From assembly GCA_951640165.1 (NCBI GenBank), contig OX621245.1:23800330-23864329 (forward strand): DNA of 64,000 bases, written 5' to 3'. The stretch's first letter is position 1; the number at the start of each line of letters is the position of its first letter. The stretch is from Pseudoips prasinana. Taxonomy: Eukaryota; Arthropoda; Insecta; Lepidoptera; Nolidae. Under the pieces are notes generated by a model. That model did not search any database. It saw nothing but the letters and a program-made list of their open reading frames with translations, and was not told where the DNA came from. Of this stretch, positions 23,591 to 33,520 are shown piece by piece. The position numbers and the translations under genes are program-made.

Positions 23591-24343
23591 ACAACATATA
23601 TTACGGACATCTTCGGGGTCATTCCCTATCAAAAGCCTAGCTTGCTACAGCCAGACTGCTGCCCCTCATAAACGACTCCAATAATAATTACTGGCTGATG
23701 GCTGATTTAAAAGTCATGACAAAAATAGCGCCAACTCTAACTAGAGAACCACCTTGAATATTTCAAACAATGCCACGGAAAGGTTAGACTGGTTTTACGC
23801 TCGAAACAACTAAAATTAATAATGTTTATAGTTTAGGAGCTACAATGACACTACAGAAGTTTCCGGATTTCAAAAGTATACTACATCTCTTTTTCTATGA
23901 AATGTTTAAAAGTCCTGAGATGCCGATACTTTGCGATCTAGTTATACTCACCATTCTGTTTACGAGGTTAAATGCGTCGGCGAGCGGTCAATCTATAGAT
24001 GGATGACCTGAAAAATGGGTTCGTGCATGTCCTTGTTTCAAAATGCGCGTTACGCTGTAGCTCCCCGCTGTAATCTACACAACGGTCTTTAAGCCATATC
24101 AAAGATATTTTGGGCTTAAACAACGCTGACACTAGGGTAACTATTCCCAATAAGAATAAATAAAAACGAACCATAAAATAAAGCAGAATAAACGTAATAT
24201 TGTGTTTACTTACATTTAAGTGTGCGGTTATTGCGTACATAAATACTGTAGACGGCGATATATAATTTGATAGCGTCATATTACGTAACAAAGTAAAGAG
24301 AAATTTTGCAATCCAAGTGTATACACGGACGTGGCGTTGAGTG
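23591..24343. other. unassigned DNA
   Basis: The minus frame 23968-24411 is long (147 codons) but AT-driven and overlaps the MITE at its end. I see no motif and treat it as chance. Confidence 0.4.
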
Positions 24344-24345
24344 TA

Positions 24346-24467
24346 CAGACGCCAGCACACCCAGCTACCCAAATCTGTCAAATTTCTTTTATAGATTTTC
24401 AATTTTATCATTTTTGATTTTCGATTTAGATTTGACAGATTGGGGTAGCTTGATGTGCTGGCGCCTG
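24346..24467. mobile_element. 122-bp TA-flanked MITE (CAGACGCCAGCACA family)
   Basis: The inverted ends CAGACGCCAGCACA and AATCTGTCAAATTTC/AAATTTGACAGATT are flanked by TA (24344-24345, 24468-24469). The same family is at 45487-45621. It is a Tc1/mariner-type non-autonomous element by target site and ends. Confidence 0.9.
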
Positions 24468-24664
24468 TACAAATACATATGTATATGTCTGTAAGTATCT
24501 AAACGTCTAAGGACCGTTTGATATTATTACATTTTATAAATATAACTAATACAAGATTATTACCGTCATTTTATTCTGCTACTTACCTATTTCCCACGAG
24601 ATAAAAGCAGAAACAAAATGGAAACTTTATATCTTGACATGGCATATCTTGTCGTTTGAATAGA

Positions 24665-24870
24665 ATTACATCATAGTGGGTCAGATGGAGGGAAGACGAG
24701 CCAGGGGCAGAGCACCCTCAAGATGGATAGATGCCATCAGGAAAACTGTGGGGCCGGACATCCAGACGGCAGTCCACAGCTGCAACAACCGCAGCGAATG
24801 GAGAGCTCGCTGTTGTGGTCGCGATCGTCAGCATTGAGGGACCGAGGAAGAAGAAGAATAGAATTAAGAG
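24665..24870 (+). mobile_element. LINE 3' end (RTE-like C-terminus)
   Basis: A plus frame reads VGQMEGRRARGRAPSRWIDA, IRKTVGPDIQTAVHSCNN and RSEWRARCCGRDRQH, followed by a stop and a GAGGAAGAAGAAGAA tail. This is the C-terminal pattern (RRxRGRxPxRWxD...WR) of RTE-type LINEs, followed by the simple-repeat tail typical of such elements. The rest of the element is absent, so this is a strongly 5'-truncated copy. Confidence 0.75.
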
Positions 24871-24885
24871 CAGAGTGTTCTTTCT

Positions 24886-25084
24886 TTACCGTATGGGCAC
24901 TGGTTACTCTAGAGTTGTTCAGGTGCAGAGTTGTTGAAGCCGCCCAGTAAGTCTCTGACATGGCTTCACGACTGTCTTATAACAAGAACAGCCAAGACCG
25001 ACAGCTTAACGTGCCCTCCGCAGCACGGAGATGCTCAGAAATGAAACCATTTTGACGGTCACACATCCATGGACTAACCGCACG
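24886..25084 (+). repeat. repeat D, copy 3
   Basis: GTATGGGCACTGGTTACTCT, CAAGACCGACAGCTTAACG, GTGCCCTCCGCAGCACGGAG and GGTCACACATCCATGG match the other copies. It directly follows the LINE tail. Confidence 0.7.
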
Positions 25085-25265
25085 CTGAGTGTAACTATGC
25101 TATGCGTGTAGTGCAGAGTGTAAAGGCGGCGGGTTATAATGTCCTTTAGGTCGATTGAATTCACATTTAAGCAGGACAAGCATGAGCGGAAGGATTCACG
25201 GATTCATGCCTCATATGAGGTAGCTTATCTGCCTCTACCAGAAAAAAGTAACGTTTTACGTGGCC

Positions 25266-25390
25266 TCTTACTTACTTATGCTGGTGTTGTTCAAGTGCAG
25301 AGTTGTTCAAGCCGCCCAGAAAGCCTCTGACTTCACACACAGCCGGGACCGACCACTTAACGTGCCCCACGAAGCACGGAGATGCTCAGA
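25266..25390 (+). repeat. repeat D, copy 4, left part
   Basis: Similarity runs to CACGGAGATGCTCAGAAAT, where a SINE-B copy begins. The repeat resumes at 25621. Confidence 0.75.
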
Positions 25391-25620
25391 AATAATAATA
25401 TCCTGGGACAATATTCACATGGGCATCTGATCCCAAACTAACCAGATAACTGATATATTATTTTTCTTTTGTAAATACATACTTATATACATAATTTACA
25501 CCCAGACTCAGGACAAACAGACATGTTCATGCACTCAAATATCTGTCCCGGGTGGGAATCGAACTCACGACCTCCGGCGTGAAAGGTAGGGTATCTACCA
25601 ACCACACCAACAGGCCCGTC
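25391..25620 (-). repeat. SINE-B copy inserted into repeat D
   Basis: Minus-strand head with GTGAGTTCGATTCCCACCCG, body, and AATATTATTATT tail. It is flanked on both sides by the two halves of repeat D. Confidence 0.85.
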
Positions 25621-25730
25621 ATAAAACCACTTTGACGGTCACCCATCTATAGGCTGACAACGCGCTTAGGTGCCTAACCTCGCCAATCACTTACGGACCG
25701 GTGAGAGCGTCTGGCTATGAGCGCCTCTGA
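25621..25730 (+). repeat. repeat D, copy 4, right part
   Basis: It resumes with AAACCACTTTGACGGTCACC and continues to CTCGCCAATCACTTACGG and a GGTGAGAGCG close. Confidence 0.75.
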
Positions 25731-26308
25731 AGCAGGGAGTTAAAACCAGTATTCTAGCAACTAAAAGACTCTAAAAAAAGAAAACTTGGGAGGTGTCAAG
25801 GGACACCCGGATGGAACGAAGTTATTTCTTATTATTTATTATGTACAAAAAACCTGTATACACACAACAAAATATATTATATTATAGTCGCGACACCACA
25901 CTGTTCAATGCGAAATAGAAATGAAAATATCTGGCTTGCTTTCTATAAGAGAGAGAGAGACAAACATGCGCACGCCGCACAGCTGCGAAAAGTGTCGTGA
26001 CAACTTTTCGTAAGAATTTTTTCCGTCTAGCCCCCTTTCACAACGCGCGATAAGGAACTTCGTTCCAAAAATCTTAATTTTTTGACCCGGAAATAAAACT
26101 CGGTACCATCTTTTAGCTAAATGAAGAGATTTCAGAAGTACCTACCCTAAACCGACGTGCATGTACGAAGCTGCCTTTGACAGTGAAGGAAGCAAATGGA
26201 GGACCCAGTAATACCACTGGGAGGCATTTTCATGCACGATTACATTTTGTTGTATCGCTATCTTACACTCTCCAGTACACAGGTGAATAAATATTGAGTT
26301 TATAAGTT
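25731..26308. other. unassigned DNA
   Basis: Nothing recognised beyond a short AGAGAGAGAGA run near 25950. Confidence 0.4.
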
Positions 26309-26502
26309 ACTAGCTTTACCCCGCGGCTTTACCCGTGTTAAACTGTATAAATTATAACCTATGTGTTATTCGGATATATAAGCTATATTACTACCAAGTT
26401 TTATCAAAATATTACTACCAAGTTTCATCAAGAGTAACAAACATCTAAACATCCATACATAATATATACTCACAAACTTTCGCATTTATCATATTAAGTA
26501 GT
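26309..26502 (-). repeat. repeat K (Helitron-like), diverged copy
   Basis: Termini are TACTAGCTTTACCCCGCGG and ACTTTCGCATTTATCATATT. The middle is partly duplicated (ATTACTACCAAGTTT occurs twice). Repeat K copies end CTAGT-like on one side, which is why Helitron ancestry is suspected. Confidence 0.65.
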
Positions 26503-26814
26503 ATACAAATATGTTGAATTATTCCTTTACTGAAATGAACTTACGCATCTTAAGTATGACTTAGAACATGCCAAAATAGATTACTTTACATTTTGTAGAA
26601 GGAAAAAAATCTAGACATAGGTGAAACCAATGAAAACGTACGCCAAGTGATATAATTAAGTAATAAAAAATACATAACCTAAAAAAATACATTTTACTTA
26701 CATACTTTTCTAAAACAAAATGGCTGACAAAGCTGAGACGTTATTATAAAATTATGTAAAGTAAACTTCTCAAGGCACTTCTAAACCAAAATGAATATTA
26801 CATTGGGGTCACTT

Positions 26815-27050
26815 ACTTACATACTTATCGTATGGGCAGTGGATACCCAAGTGTCAGCGTTTTTCAAGCCACCGCGTTATTTAGGCCTCTATCATGGCTT
26901 AACAACTGTTTCCTAATGGCTACAACCGGTACCGACAGTTTAACGTGCCCTCCGAAGCACGGATACGCTCAGAAATTAAACCACTATGGCGGAATAGACT
27001 GACCAACCTAGTTGCTTAACATTGCCAACCACTTTCGGAGCGGTGAGAGC
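26815..27050 (+). repeat. repeat D, copy 5
   Basis: It starts ACATACTTATCGTATGGGC, has ACCGACAGTTTAACGTGCCC and ends with GGAGCGGTGAGAGC. Confidence 0.75.
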
Positions 27051-27099
27051 TATGAGATTTCATGTTATATTTTAACAGTATTAATAATACAAGCTACAT

Positions 27100-27250
27100 T
27101 CTACTAATATTATAAACGCGAAAGTTTGTAAGTATGGATGGATGTTTGTTACTCATTCACGTAAAAACTACTGAATGGATTTTAATGAAACTTTACAATA
27201 ATATAGCTCATACATCAGAATAACACATAGGCTACAATTTATAAAGATAT
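27100..27250 (+). repeat. repeat K copy, 3'-truncated
   Basis: It opens TCTACTAATATTATAAACGC and GAAAGTTTGTAAGTATGG. The GC-rich 3' end is missing. Confidence 0.7.
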
Positions 27251-27469
27251 TGCTTTTTTACTGTGGCAAAGACATATTATGTTGCGCTTTTTGAAAGTTG
27301 AAAACAAAGGTTCAATGATTGGTTTATCTTAGTTCATAAAATTTTCAGTTAGCTTAAATTCAATTAAAAAACTACACAAAAGATTTATCATAGTATATTA
27401 ACAGAGCCGAATGACAGTAAATCGAGAAAAAAAATCATATTATAGACAATGCCTTATGGAAACAGACAC

Positions 27470-27775
27470 ATACAGTCGAGATAACCTTGAGTTAGACCGT
27501 TGGATTGTGGAGTCAGTGGTCTCGAGTTCATACCCCAGAACCAATAAATTGTGCGAATTCATGTGCGTATTAGAAAATTATTATCTCGTACTTTAAACCG
27601 TGAAAGAAAATATCGTGAGGTAACCTGCATGCCTGAGAGTTCACCAAAATGTTCTTGATTGCAAGTGAAGTCCGCTAACGCGAACTAGGCCAGTGTGGTG
27701 GACTTTGGCCTATGCTCTCTTATTGTGAGAGGAGGCTCTGCAGTGCGCACAGTAATGGGCTGCATCATTAACTTA
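27470..27775 (+). repeat. SINE-E (tRNA-like head with GAGGTAACCTGCATGCC body)
   Basis: The head has GTTGGATTGTGGAGTCAGTG and TCTCGAGTTCATACCCC. The body has ATCGTGAGGTAACCTGCATG, CCTGAGAGTTCACC, GGCCAGTGTGGTGGACTTTG and TTGTGAGAGGAGGCTC. I recall this body from a common lepidopteran repeat. Confidence 0.7.
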
Positions 27776-27966
27776 TATATGTTACAGAAGGCCGGCTTGT
27801 AGCACTCAAGACGCATGAATTTTCGTCGCGTTCGGAGGTTGTGATTAGTCTCGAGCAAATAATCAAGATCATAGCAACCTCCCCAATAGAACTGCTCACC
27901 CCTTTCAACGGCCGCAACCGAAGATATACTCGCTGTGACGTCATCCTTCCGTTCGATAGTTGTCAA
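27776..27966 (-). CDS. unassigned minus-strand open frame, status uncertain
   Basis: A 93-codon frame runs from 27966 down to 27685, and its last part lies over SINE-E. The upstream part reads VERGEQFYWGGCYDLDYLLE, then TNHNLRTRRKFMRLECYKP and AFCNIYKLM. The residue mix is more protein-like than the AT-driven frames around it. I recognise no family, signal peptide or splice sites that convince me. It could be an old exon, part of a larger repeat, or chance. Confidence 0.2.
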
Positions 27967-28099
27967 GCCGTTGTCAGATTTTTTATTTTACCGGCATATT
28001 TATTATAGAGTAAAAGTACATGAGGTTTAAATAATTAACAGAGTTGTACATAAATATTATGTCTGGAGCACTGAGGAGACAAGTTACCTAGCAATTATC

Positions 28100-28172
28100 A
28101 TAGGTATTTTTAGGGTTCCGTACCCAGTTTATATATAGCCCTTCGTGCGCGAGTCCGTCTCGCACTTGGCCG
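28100..28172 (-). repeat. repeat X fragment
   Basis: Read in reverse it has CGGCCAAGTGCGAGACGGAC and ends in a GGAACCCT motif, matching the start of repeat X at 42594. Confidence 0.65.
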
Positions 28173-29018
28173 ATTTTTTCTATTCCACTATCAATGCTAA
28201 TTTAAAACACACAAGGGCCCTTTTTCCCACTGGTATAGACAGACACACATATATAGGTTTCAAATATATTATTGTTATTTCGCTTTTGTTATGTCGGTGT
28301 CTGAAACATAATAATATATTTTCATCTATAAGCTTAAAACTAATTTCGGGCATCTCAGAGAGATAGATCTAAGTTAAAAAGTTCTAAGTTAGTTCTAACT
28401 TTTCTAGCGGAAGTATAAAGTTCCACTTTAGCTGAACTGTGCCAAACCAAGGCGCCGACAAAGAGTTAAACATATTAAGGTTCCCTGTATCATAATTCAC
28501 AATAATACTAAAACTAAACACTGCAGATGTAGACCAAAAACCGCATTCACCTAAGTTTGGGCCCGAATTGTCACAATGTTCCAACATTGAAGGAAATCTC
28601 GAAACTTGTGCCAAAACTACCCAAAGTTGAGTTCTGTAGCTCGTTTGTACCAATTGTAGAAACGGTGTGGCTGGAAAATTACGTTTTGTTGAGATACGAC
28701 GAGAACGTGAGCCTATTAGGCTATTGAAAGTATTATTTGGGGAATTAAGTTAGATATTTATTAAGTAACTTCCGTATTTATTAGGAGAAATTGAAAAGTT
28801 CATCGCAGTTTTGCAACTTGATTTGATTACGGACAGTCACCCATAGGGACTTGCTTTTCTTTCTAGTTCCAAGACCTGATTCCCACGAGTCTTTTATAGC
28901 CTTTTCATTGGTTCTCCACTATTAACACTGCCTAGTAACGATAGATTGCCTTTTGGTGATTTATTGTAATATGAATACAATTATATATTTAGTTTATTTA
29001 TTTATTTAGTAATGCAAA
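28173..29018. other. unassigned DNA
   Basis: Open frames 28145-28366 and 28384-28653 show no motif. Confidence 0.4.
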
Positions 29019-29337
29019 AAAAAATGCGTTCCTAAACTGTTCTCTCTCGTAACTGTAAACTCGTATATTAAAACAAACATACGAGTTTGTTATTCTATAT
29101 AACTAAAATCAGAGGGATTTATATATCTTAATAAATCCCTCTGATTTTAGTTACGTTACCAGTGGACACCTACCGTCGCTTAGATTATGTATAGCCACAT
29201 TTACCCCAAGTGTAAATATTGGAATCCCAAAGAGATCACAATTAGTGATATAACAGGTTAGAATAACAAACTCGTATGTTTGTTTTAATATACGAGTTTA
29301 CAGTTACGAGAGAGAACAGTTTAGGAACGCATTTTTT
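29019..29337. mobile_element. foldback MITE with a second hairpin in its loop
   Basis: Outer arms of about 75 bp run from AAAATGCGTTCCTAAACTG to AACATACGAGTTTGTTATTC and are repeated in reverse at 29262-29337. Inside, 29100-29155 forms its own hairpin (AACTAAAATCAGAGGGATTT and complement around TATATCTTAA). There is no coding capacity. Confidence 0.88.
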
Positions 29338-29382
29338 ACCTGCTGATTGCATGTTAGTCACTTAAGCTCCATGATTGATATC

Positions 29383-29555
29383 TCAAAAATGGGAAATGAT
29401 TAATTTAATCGCTCAGCGGGTCTCGAACCAGCAACCTCTACTAATCCGGGGTAAGCGCTCTGCGCTAAGCTACGAACGATACACACTGGCAGATAAAATT
29501 TACGATTCCCTTGCTAACATCCTTGCGGAGGATTACGCTTCGAATTGCGAATAAT
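29383..29555 (-). repeat. SINE-F copy (TAGCTTAGCGCAGAGCG head)
   Basis: On the minus strand it has a tRNA-like A box TAGCTTAGCGCAGAGCGC and a B box GCTGGTTCGAGACCC. Relatives lie at 43170-43725. It does not fold well enough to be called a functional tRNA. Confidence 0.7.
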
Positions 29556-29651
29556 GTCATAAAAACTAAAACTCCATGATAGTGTTTTTGAAAATTAAGT
29601 GTTCATAATCATAATAATCATAATCATTGTGAAGCATAGGTAATAATATTA

Positions 29652-30933
29652 GGTCTTTACCTATGAAATTGCCGTTCTGCAGTACTGGGCATTTCAAATC
29701 AAAATAATTTTTGTTTGGCTAAGAATTCTAATTTCAAATTAATTTTATTTTAAAAACATGGATTATTTTTTCCAAAAGTAGTCATTTCTTTATTGATTAG
29801 TGTTACATTTTCATCGCATTTCAATCTTTTTCGTCATCATGGATACGTTAAAAATTCGAGTAATTATGGAATATGAGTACCGTCGTGGCAGCAACGCGGC
29901 ACAAGCGGCACGCAACATCAACGACGTTTACGGAGCTAACACTACAAACCAACGCACCACCTGTTATTGGTTTGCTCGCTTCCGTTCTGGAAATTTCGAC
30001 CTGAAAAATGAACCTCGCGGTCGTCCGAAGACTTTGGTCGACAATGACGAATTAAAGGCGGTTGTGGAAGCTGATGATACACAATCTACGGCTGAATTAG
30101 CAGCAGCTTTCGACGTTAGCGTCAAAACAATATTGGTCCATTTGCGTCAAATTGGCAAGGTAAAAAAGCTTGACAAATGGGTGCCCCACGAACTCAATGA
30201 TCGCCAGCGCGAAGTACGCGTCGAGACGTGCCTTGCACTGCTCAACAGACACACAAATGAAGGAATTTTGAACCGCATTGTTACCTGCGATGAAAAATGG
30301 ATTCTGTTTGATAACCGCAAGCGCTCAGCAAGTTGGTTGGATCCTGGTTCAGCACCTAAACAATGCCCTAAACGAAAACTTACCCCTAGAAAAGTGATGG
30401 TCACTGTTTGGTGGTCTAGCGCCGGTGTGATTCATCACAGCTTCTTACCAAACGGGGTGAGCATTACTGCAGATGTGTACTGTGAAGAACTGAGCACAAT
30501 GATGGAGAAGCTGGCGCATCTCCAACCAGCATTGGTCAATCGCTCGTCTCCGCTGCTCCTGCACGACAACGCGCGACCTCATACTGCACAGCAGACGGTC
30601 TCCAAGTTGCAAGAACTGGGGTTGGAAGCTCTCCGTCATCCGCCCTACTCACCAGACCTTGCGCCTACAGACTACTACTTTTTCCAGAATTTGGATAACT
30701 TCTTGGCGGGAAAAAAATTCAATACCCGAGAGGCAGTACAAAATGCCTTTGAAGAATTTGTTGCCTCCCGTCCAGCTGATTTCTTTAAGAAGGGCATCAA
30801 TAAACTGCCACTGCGATGGCAAAGATGCATTGATTGCATGGGTGATTACTTCGATTAATACAAATAAAAAAATTCATGAAAAAAATTCGTTTAAATTTTT
30901 TCATACAAAACGGCAATTTCATAGGTAAAGACC
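29652..30933 (+). mobile_element. complete mariner transposon
   Basis: The element is 1282 bp, with inverted ends of at least 25 bp starting GGTCTTTACCTATGAAAT that match perfectly by eye, and TA on both sides (29650-29651, 30934-30935). Length, target site and transposase all fit a complete mariner. It lies in the 3' tail region of the minus-strand LINE at 30936-31735, so it came after that LINE. Confidence 0.96.
29839..30858 (+). CDS. mariner transposase, apparently intact
   Basis: This is a 339-residue frame from the ATG at 29839 (MDTLKIRVIM). The frame is open 13 codons further upstream from 29800, but the mariner N-terminal pattern starts at MDTL. It cuts and pastes DNA in the nucleus by binding the element's inverted ends. 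In order: N-terminal helix-turn-helix region (AQAARNINDVYG and WFARFRSGNFDL), the linker GRP motif, a second HTH (STAELAAAFDVSVKTILVHL), WVPHEL at about 114-119, then the catalytic triad D151 (TCDEKW), D243 (HDNARPH) and D278 (SPDLAPTDYY). D243 and D278 are separated by 34 residues, the mariner D,D34D signature. No stop or frameshift is seen and the family's usual length (about 340-350) is matched, so activity is possible but untested. The only predicted full-length protein in the window. Confidence 0.95.
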   Translation: MDTLKIRVIMEYEYRRGSNAAQAARNINDVYGANTTNQRTTCYWFARFRSGNFDLKNEPRGRPKTLVDNDELKAVVEADDTQSTAELAAAFDVSVKTILVHLRQIGKVKKLDKWVPHELNDRQREVRVETCLALLNRHTNEGILNRIVTCDEKWILFDNRKRSASWLDPGSAPKQCPKRKLTPRKVMVTVWWSSAGVIHHSFLPNGVSITADVYCEELSTMMEKLAHLQPALVNRSSPLLLHDNARPHTAQQTVSKLQELGLEALRHPPYSPDLAPTDYYFFQNLDNFLAGKKFNTREAVQNAFEEFVASRPADFFKKGINKLPLRWQRCIDCMGDYFD

Positions 30934-30935
30934 TA

Positions 30936-31735
30936 TTACAACGATTGGTCTTAAATTAGGTTACGTGCACTATGTTCTACCATGAGGATGGTGTACTAAT
31001 CACACCTACTTATTTGGTGTACATACCATCTAAGTTTACAAAAAAACAATCTAAATTTACAAATACAAAATTCTAATATATAAATACAAAATTAAAGTCA
31101 AAACAGAAAGTCCAATGGGTAACAGTGAAGTTCAAAATACAAAATAAATAAAATGTCTCGCTAGAATGAAGTAAATATCATGTCATGTCAGAAATAATAA
31201 TCATTATAATTAATTAAATTATAAGTCTCTAATACAATGTTATAATATATTACAATTTGACATTAAAGAATTCGTCAAGAGAATAATATGCCTTCTCAAC
31301 CAGAAATAGTTGTAATTTATTTTTGAATATTTTTACATTTTCTATAGTACGCAAAAACGATGGTAATTTATTATAGATTTTTGGTCCCATTACAAAAATA
31401 CTTTTATGATACAACGTTGTTTTGGCGGGGATCAAGTGTAACTTCTCAGACCTGCGAATACTGGCTACTGACGAGAATCTGGACCAGTTATGCTTTACAA
31501 ACATAGCAACTTCAAGTAAGTACAAAGAAGGCATAGTTAACAGTTTGAGTTTCACAAAATGTGGTTTACATGTGTCAGTAGTACTTAATTTGCATATTGC
31601 TCTAATGCAACGTTTCTGGGCCTTAAATACCCATTCTTTACCCGTTGCGTTACCCCAAAATAAAACACCATACCTTAGAGTGGACGCAACTAGCCCGTGA
31701 TATGCCGTAAGAACAGCAGCTTCGTTAACATTTTT
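30936..31735 (-). mobile_element. CR1/Jockey-type LINE, 3' end only
   Basis: The minus strand carries the LINE C-terminal coding region (31250-31735) and about 300 bp of 3' untranslated sequence with ACCATCCTCATGGTAGAAC and TAGTGCACGTAACCTAATT. It is 5'-truncated near 31735. The mariner occupies its 3' tail. Confidence 0.8.
31250..31735 (-). pseudogene. LINE ORF2 C-terminal region, 5'-truncated
   Basis: The frame is open without a stop from 31819 to a TAA at 31250, but LINE similarity begins near 31735 (ISKNVNEAAVLTAYHGLVAS). It continues LRYGVLFWGNATGKEW, KAQKRCIRAICKL and ends GPKIYNKLPSFLRTIENV and FLVEKAYYSLDEFF. This is the segment after the reverse transcriptase in CR1/Jockey-type LINEs, a conserved region without known catalytic residues. 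No reverse transcriptase motif remains. A relative from a different copy is at 35719-36302. Confidence 0.85.
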
Positions 31736-31844
31736 GCTTATAAAAAGTATCTCAAATTCATGTCTATTAATGTGACTTTTTATACAAAACAAATATATTT
31801 TATAGAAAAATCTGAACAACTTAGCGAGATATAAAATAAATAAA

Positions 31845-31900
31845 AAAATCCAACCAAGTTGAAATCGGACTTGCTTGACCCAAGGTTCCGTCGAAACATG
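31845..31900 (-). repeat. possible repeat X fragment
   Basis: Read in reverse, AAGCAAGTCCGATTTC and ACGGAACCTTGG resemble the start of repeat X. The match is weak. Confidence 0.35.
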
Positions 31901-32514
31901 TAGTTATATAAATGTAGTTCATCCACCACGGGATCAAGTCTCAAAGATTTTGTCGCAGTTTTTGTGATGTGATGTGTGTGTATAGATTTACGGTTTTTGG
32001 ATTTTTGCCTTTACTTGTGCTACAAAACATTCCTCCTCGAGAAAATTGCGTTGACATAGAAATTTGTTTACTGCTTCTAGAGATTGATTATGCGTATGCG
32101 CCGACCTGAGTATGCGTATTAATTTCAACTTGATACATCCATGACTTCTTGAGAAAATGCGTAAGACAGACTAAGCGTAAGCTACGAGTTCCAGCTACGA
32201 GACCCTAATAAGAGCTTAAATAAGAAGATATTTATTTAAGATAACATCGCTCCTTTCTTTATTTAACAAGGCGACGCGACGCGGTAGTAAATTCAATTGA
32301 TAATTCTAGCTGCGAATAATCTGTCATTTATCCGCTGAGGTCGTAAACTTGAAGTAAACTACGGTCCTCATTTCGCTTAGTAAGCACAATTAGGATAATG
32401 TAGCTCTTTACATCTCTAGTCAATGAACCGTCTACAGAACCTTGATAGTTCTTATTTGATTTTTATCTGGGTTGCTAGAAATGTAGAGTATTCATTCCCA
32501 CTTTTAGTTTTAAT
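31901..32514. other. unassigned DNA
   Basis: Nothing recognised. Confidence 0.4.
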
Positions 32515-32690
32515 TCTACTAATATTATAAAGGCGAAAGTTTGTGAGTGTGTATGTTTGTTACTTCTTCACGTCTAAACAGCTGGAGTGATTTTAATAAA
32601 ATTGGTATGGAGTTAGCTGACACCCTAGATTGACACATAGGCTATAATTTTTAAGGTTTAATGCGGGTAAAACCGCGGGGCATAGCTAGT
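32515..32690 (+). repeat. repeat K (Helitron-like), complete copy
   Basis: It begins TCTACTAATATTATAAAGGC and ends AACCGCGGGGCATAGCTAGT. Ends of the form TC...CTAGT recall Helitrons (TC...CTRR with insertion before T). No hairpin just inside the 3' end was verified. Confidence 0.75.
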
Positions 32691-32841
32691 AACAGAATAA
32701 TGTTGAGCAAAAATATTTATCTGCGTAGATTACCAACATTATATTGGTTGATGCCGCCTTTATTTTTTTTAATTCGTTATATAATTTTATTAAGTATGTA
32801 ATTTTTGTTTTTATATGTATTATATAATAAATAAATAATAA

Positions 32842-32990
32842 AGGTTTTTATTCACGTAGACTTTAAAAAAGCGCTTGTAAATAGTCAGAACATGTTTGTA
32901 GTATTATAGTTGTATACATTATTATTTCTAGTAACATAGATATTTAGGTACACATTGTATTGATTGTATTAAAACATTTATAAAATTTAT
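32842..32990 (+). repeat. repeat Y, copy 1
   Basis: It starts GGTTTTTATTCACGTAGAC and contains AAAAAGCGCTTGTAAATAG and TCAGAACATGTTTG. Copies are also at 52196-52325 (minus) and 59804-59950 (plus). Confidence 0.7.
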
Positions 32991-33520
32991 TTTATAACAG
33001 CAATGATATTTAGCTAGCTCGTATCAAGTTATTGTCAAGAGATTATGTTTAAGTTTAATTATCTAGTTTAAGTCTAATATTTTTAATACATATTGTCAAT
33101 GGTTCTGTCTATATTAAGGTGTTATTATTATGACGGACCTTGTGTTAATAACGACGGTCGCGCTTTAATGCTACCACCGGATCAAATGCGCCCCAACTGA
33201 GAAGACCCAGCGAAACAAACTCAGCGGGTGTCTCTACTACCGGTTTCAACACGGCCCAGTTGAGACGCTCCGGCGAAACATACTCAATGGGGCATATACA
33301 CGAGATTTGGTCCACTTACTGTAATTATTTAGCAGGCAAACACAATATATGCTCGATTGGTTGTCTGATTAATTATTTATTTTAGGTTTAATATATTAGA
33401 AAGAGGATAAAAACGTCATAATAAAAGTAACATTAATCATTTTGAATCAAATCAACAATAAACATTAAAAACTTATTATATACTTTACTTACTTATTATT
33501 ATAGTATAATCAGAATATCA
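32991..33520. other. unassigned DNA with a GC-richer island
   Basis: Positions 33140-33310 are GC-richer with an internal imperfect repeat (CAGCGAAACAAACTCAGCGG and CGGCGAAACATACTCAATGG). The origin is unknown. Confidence 0.4.

Noticed and set aside
23968..24411. 147-codon minus frame
   Set aside because: Long but composed of AT-driven residues, with no motif, and its start lies in a MITE arm.
30147..30928. frames at 30147-30404 (minus), 30445-30639 (minus) and 30659-30928 (plus)
   Set aside because: They overlap the intact mariner transposase in other frames.
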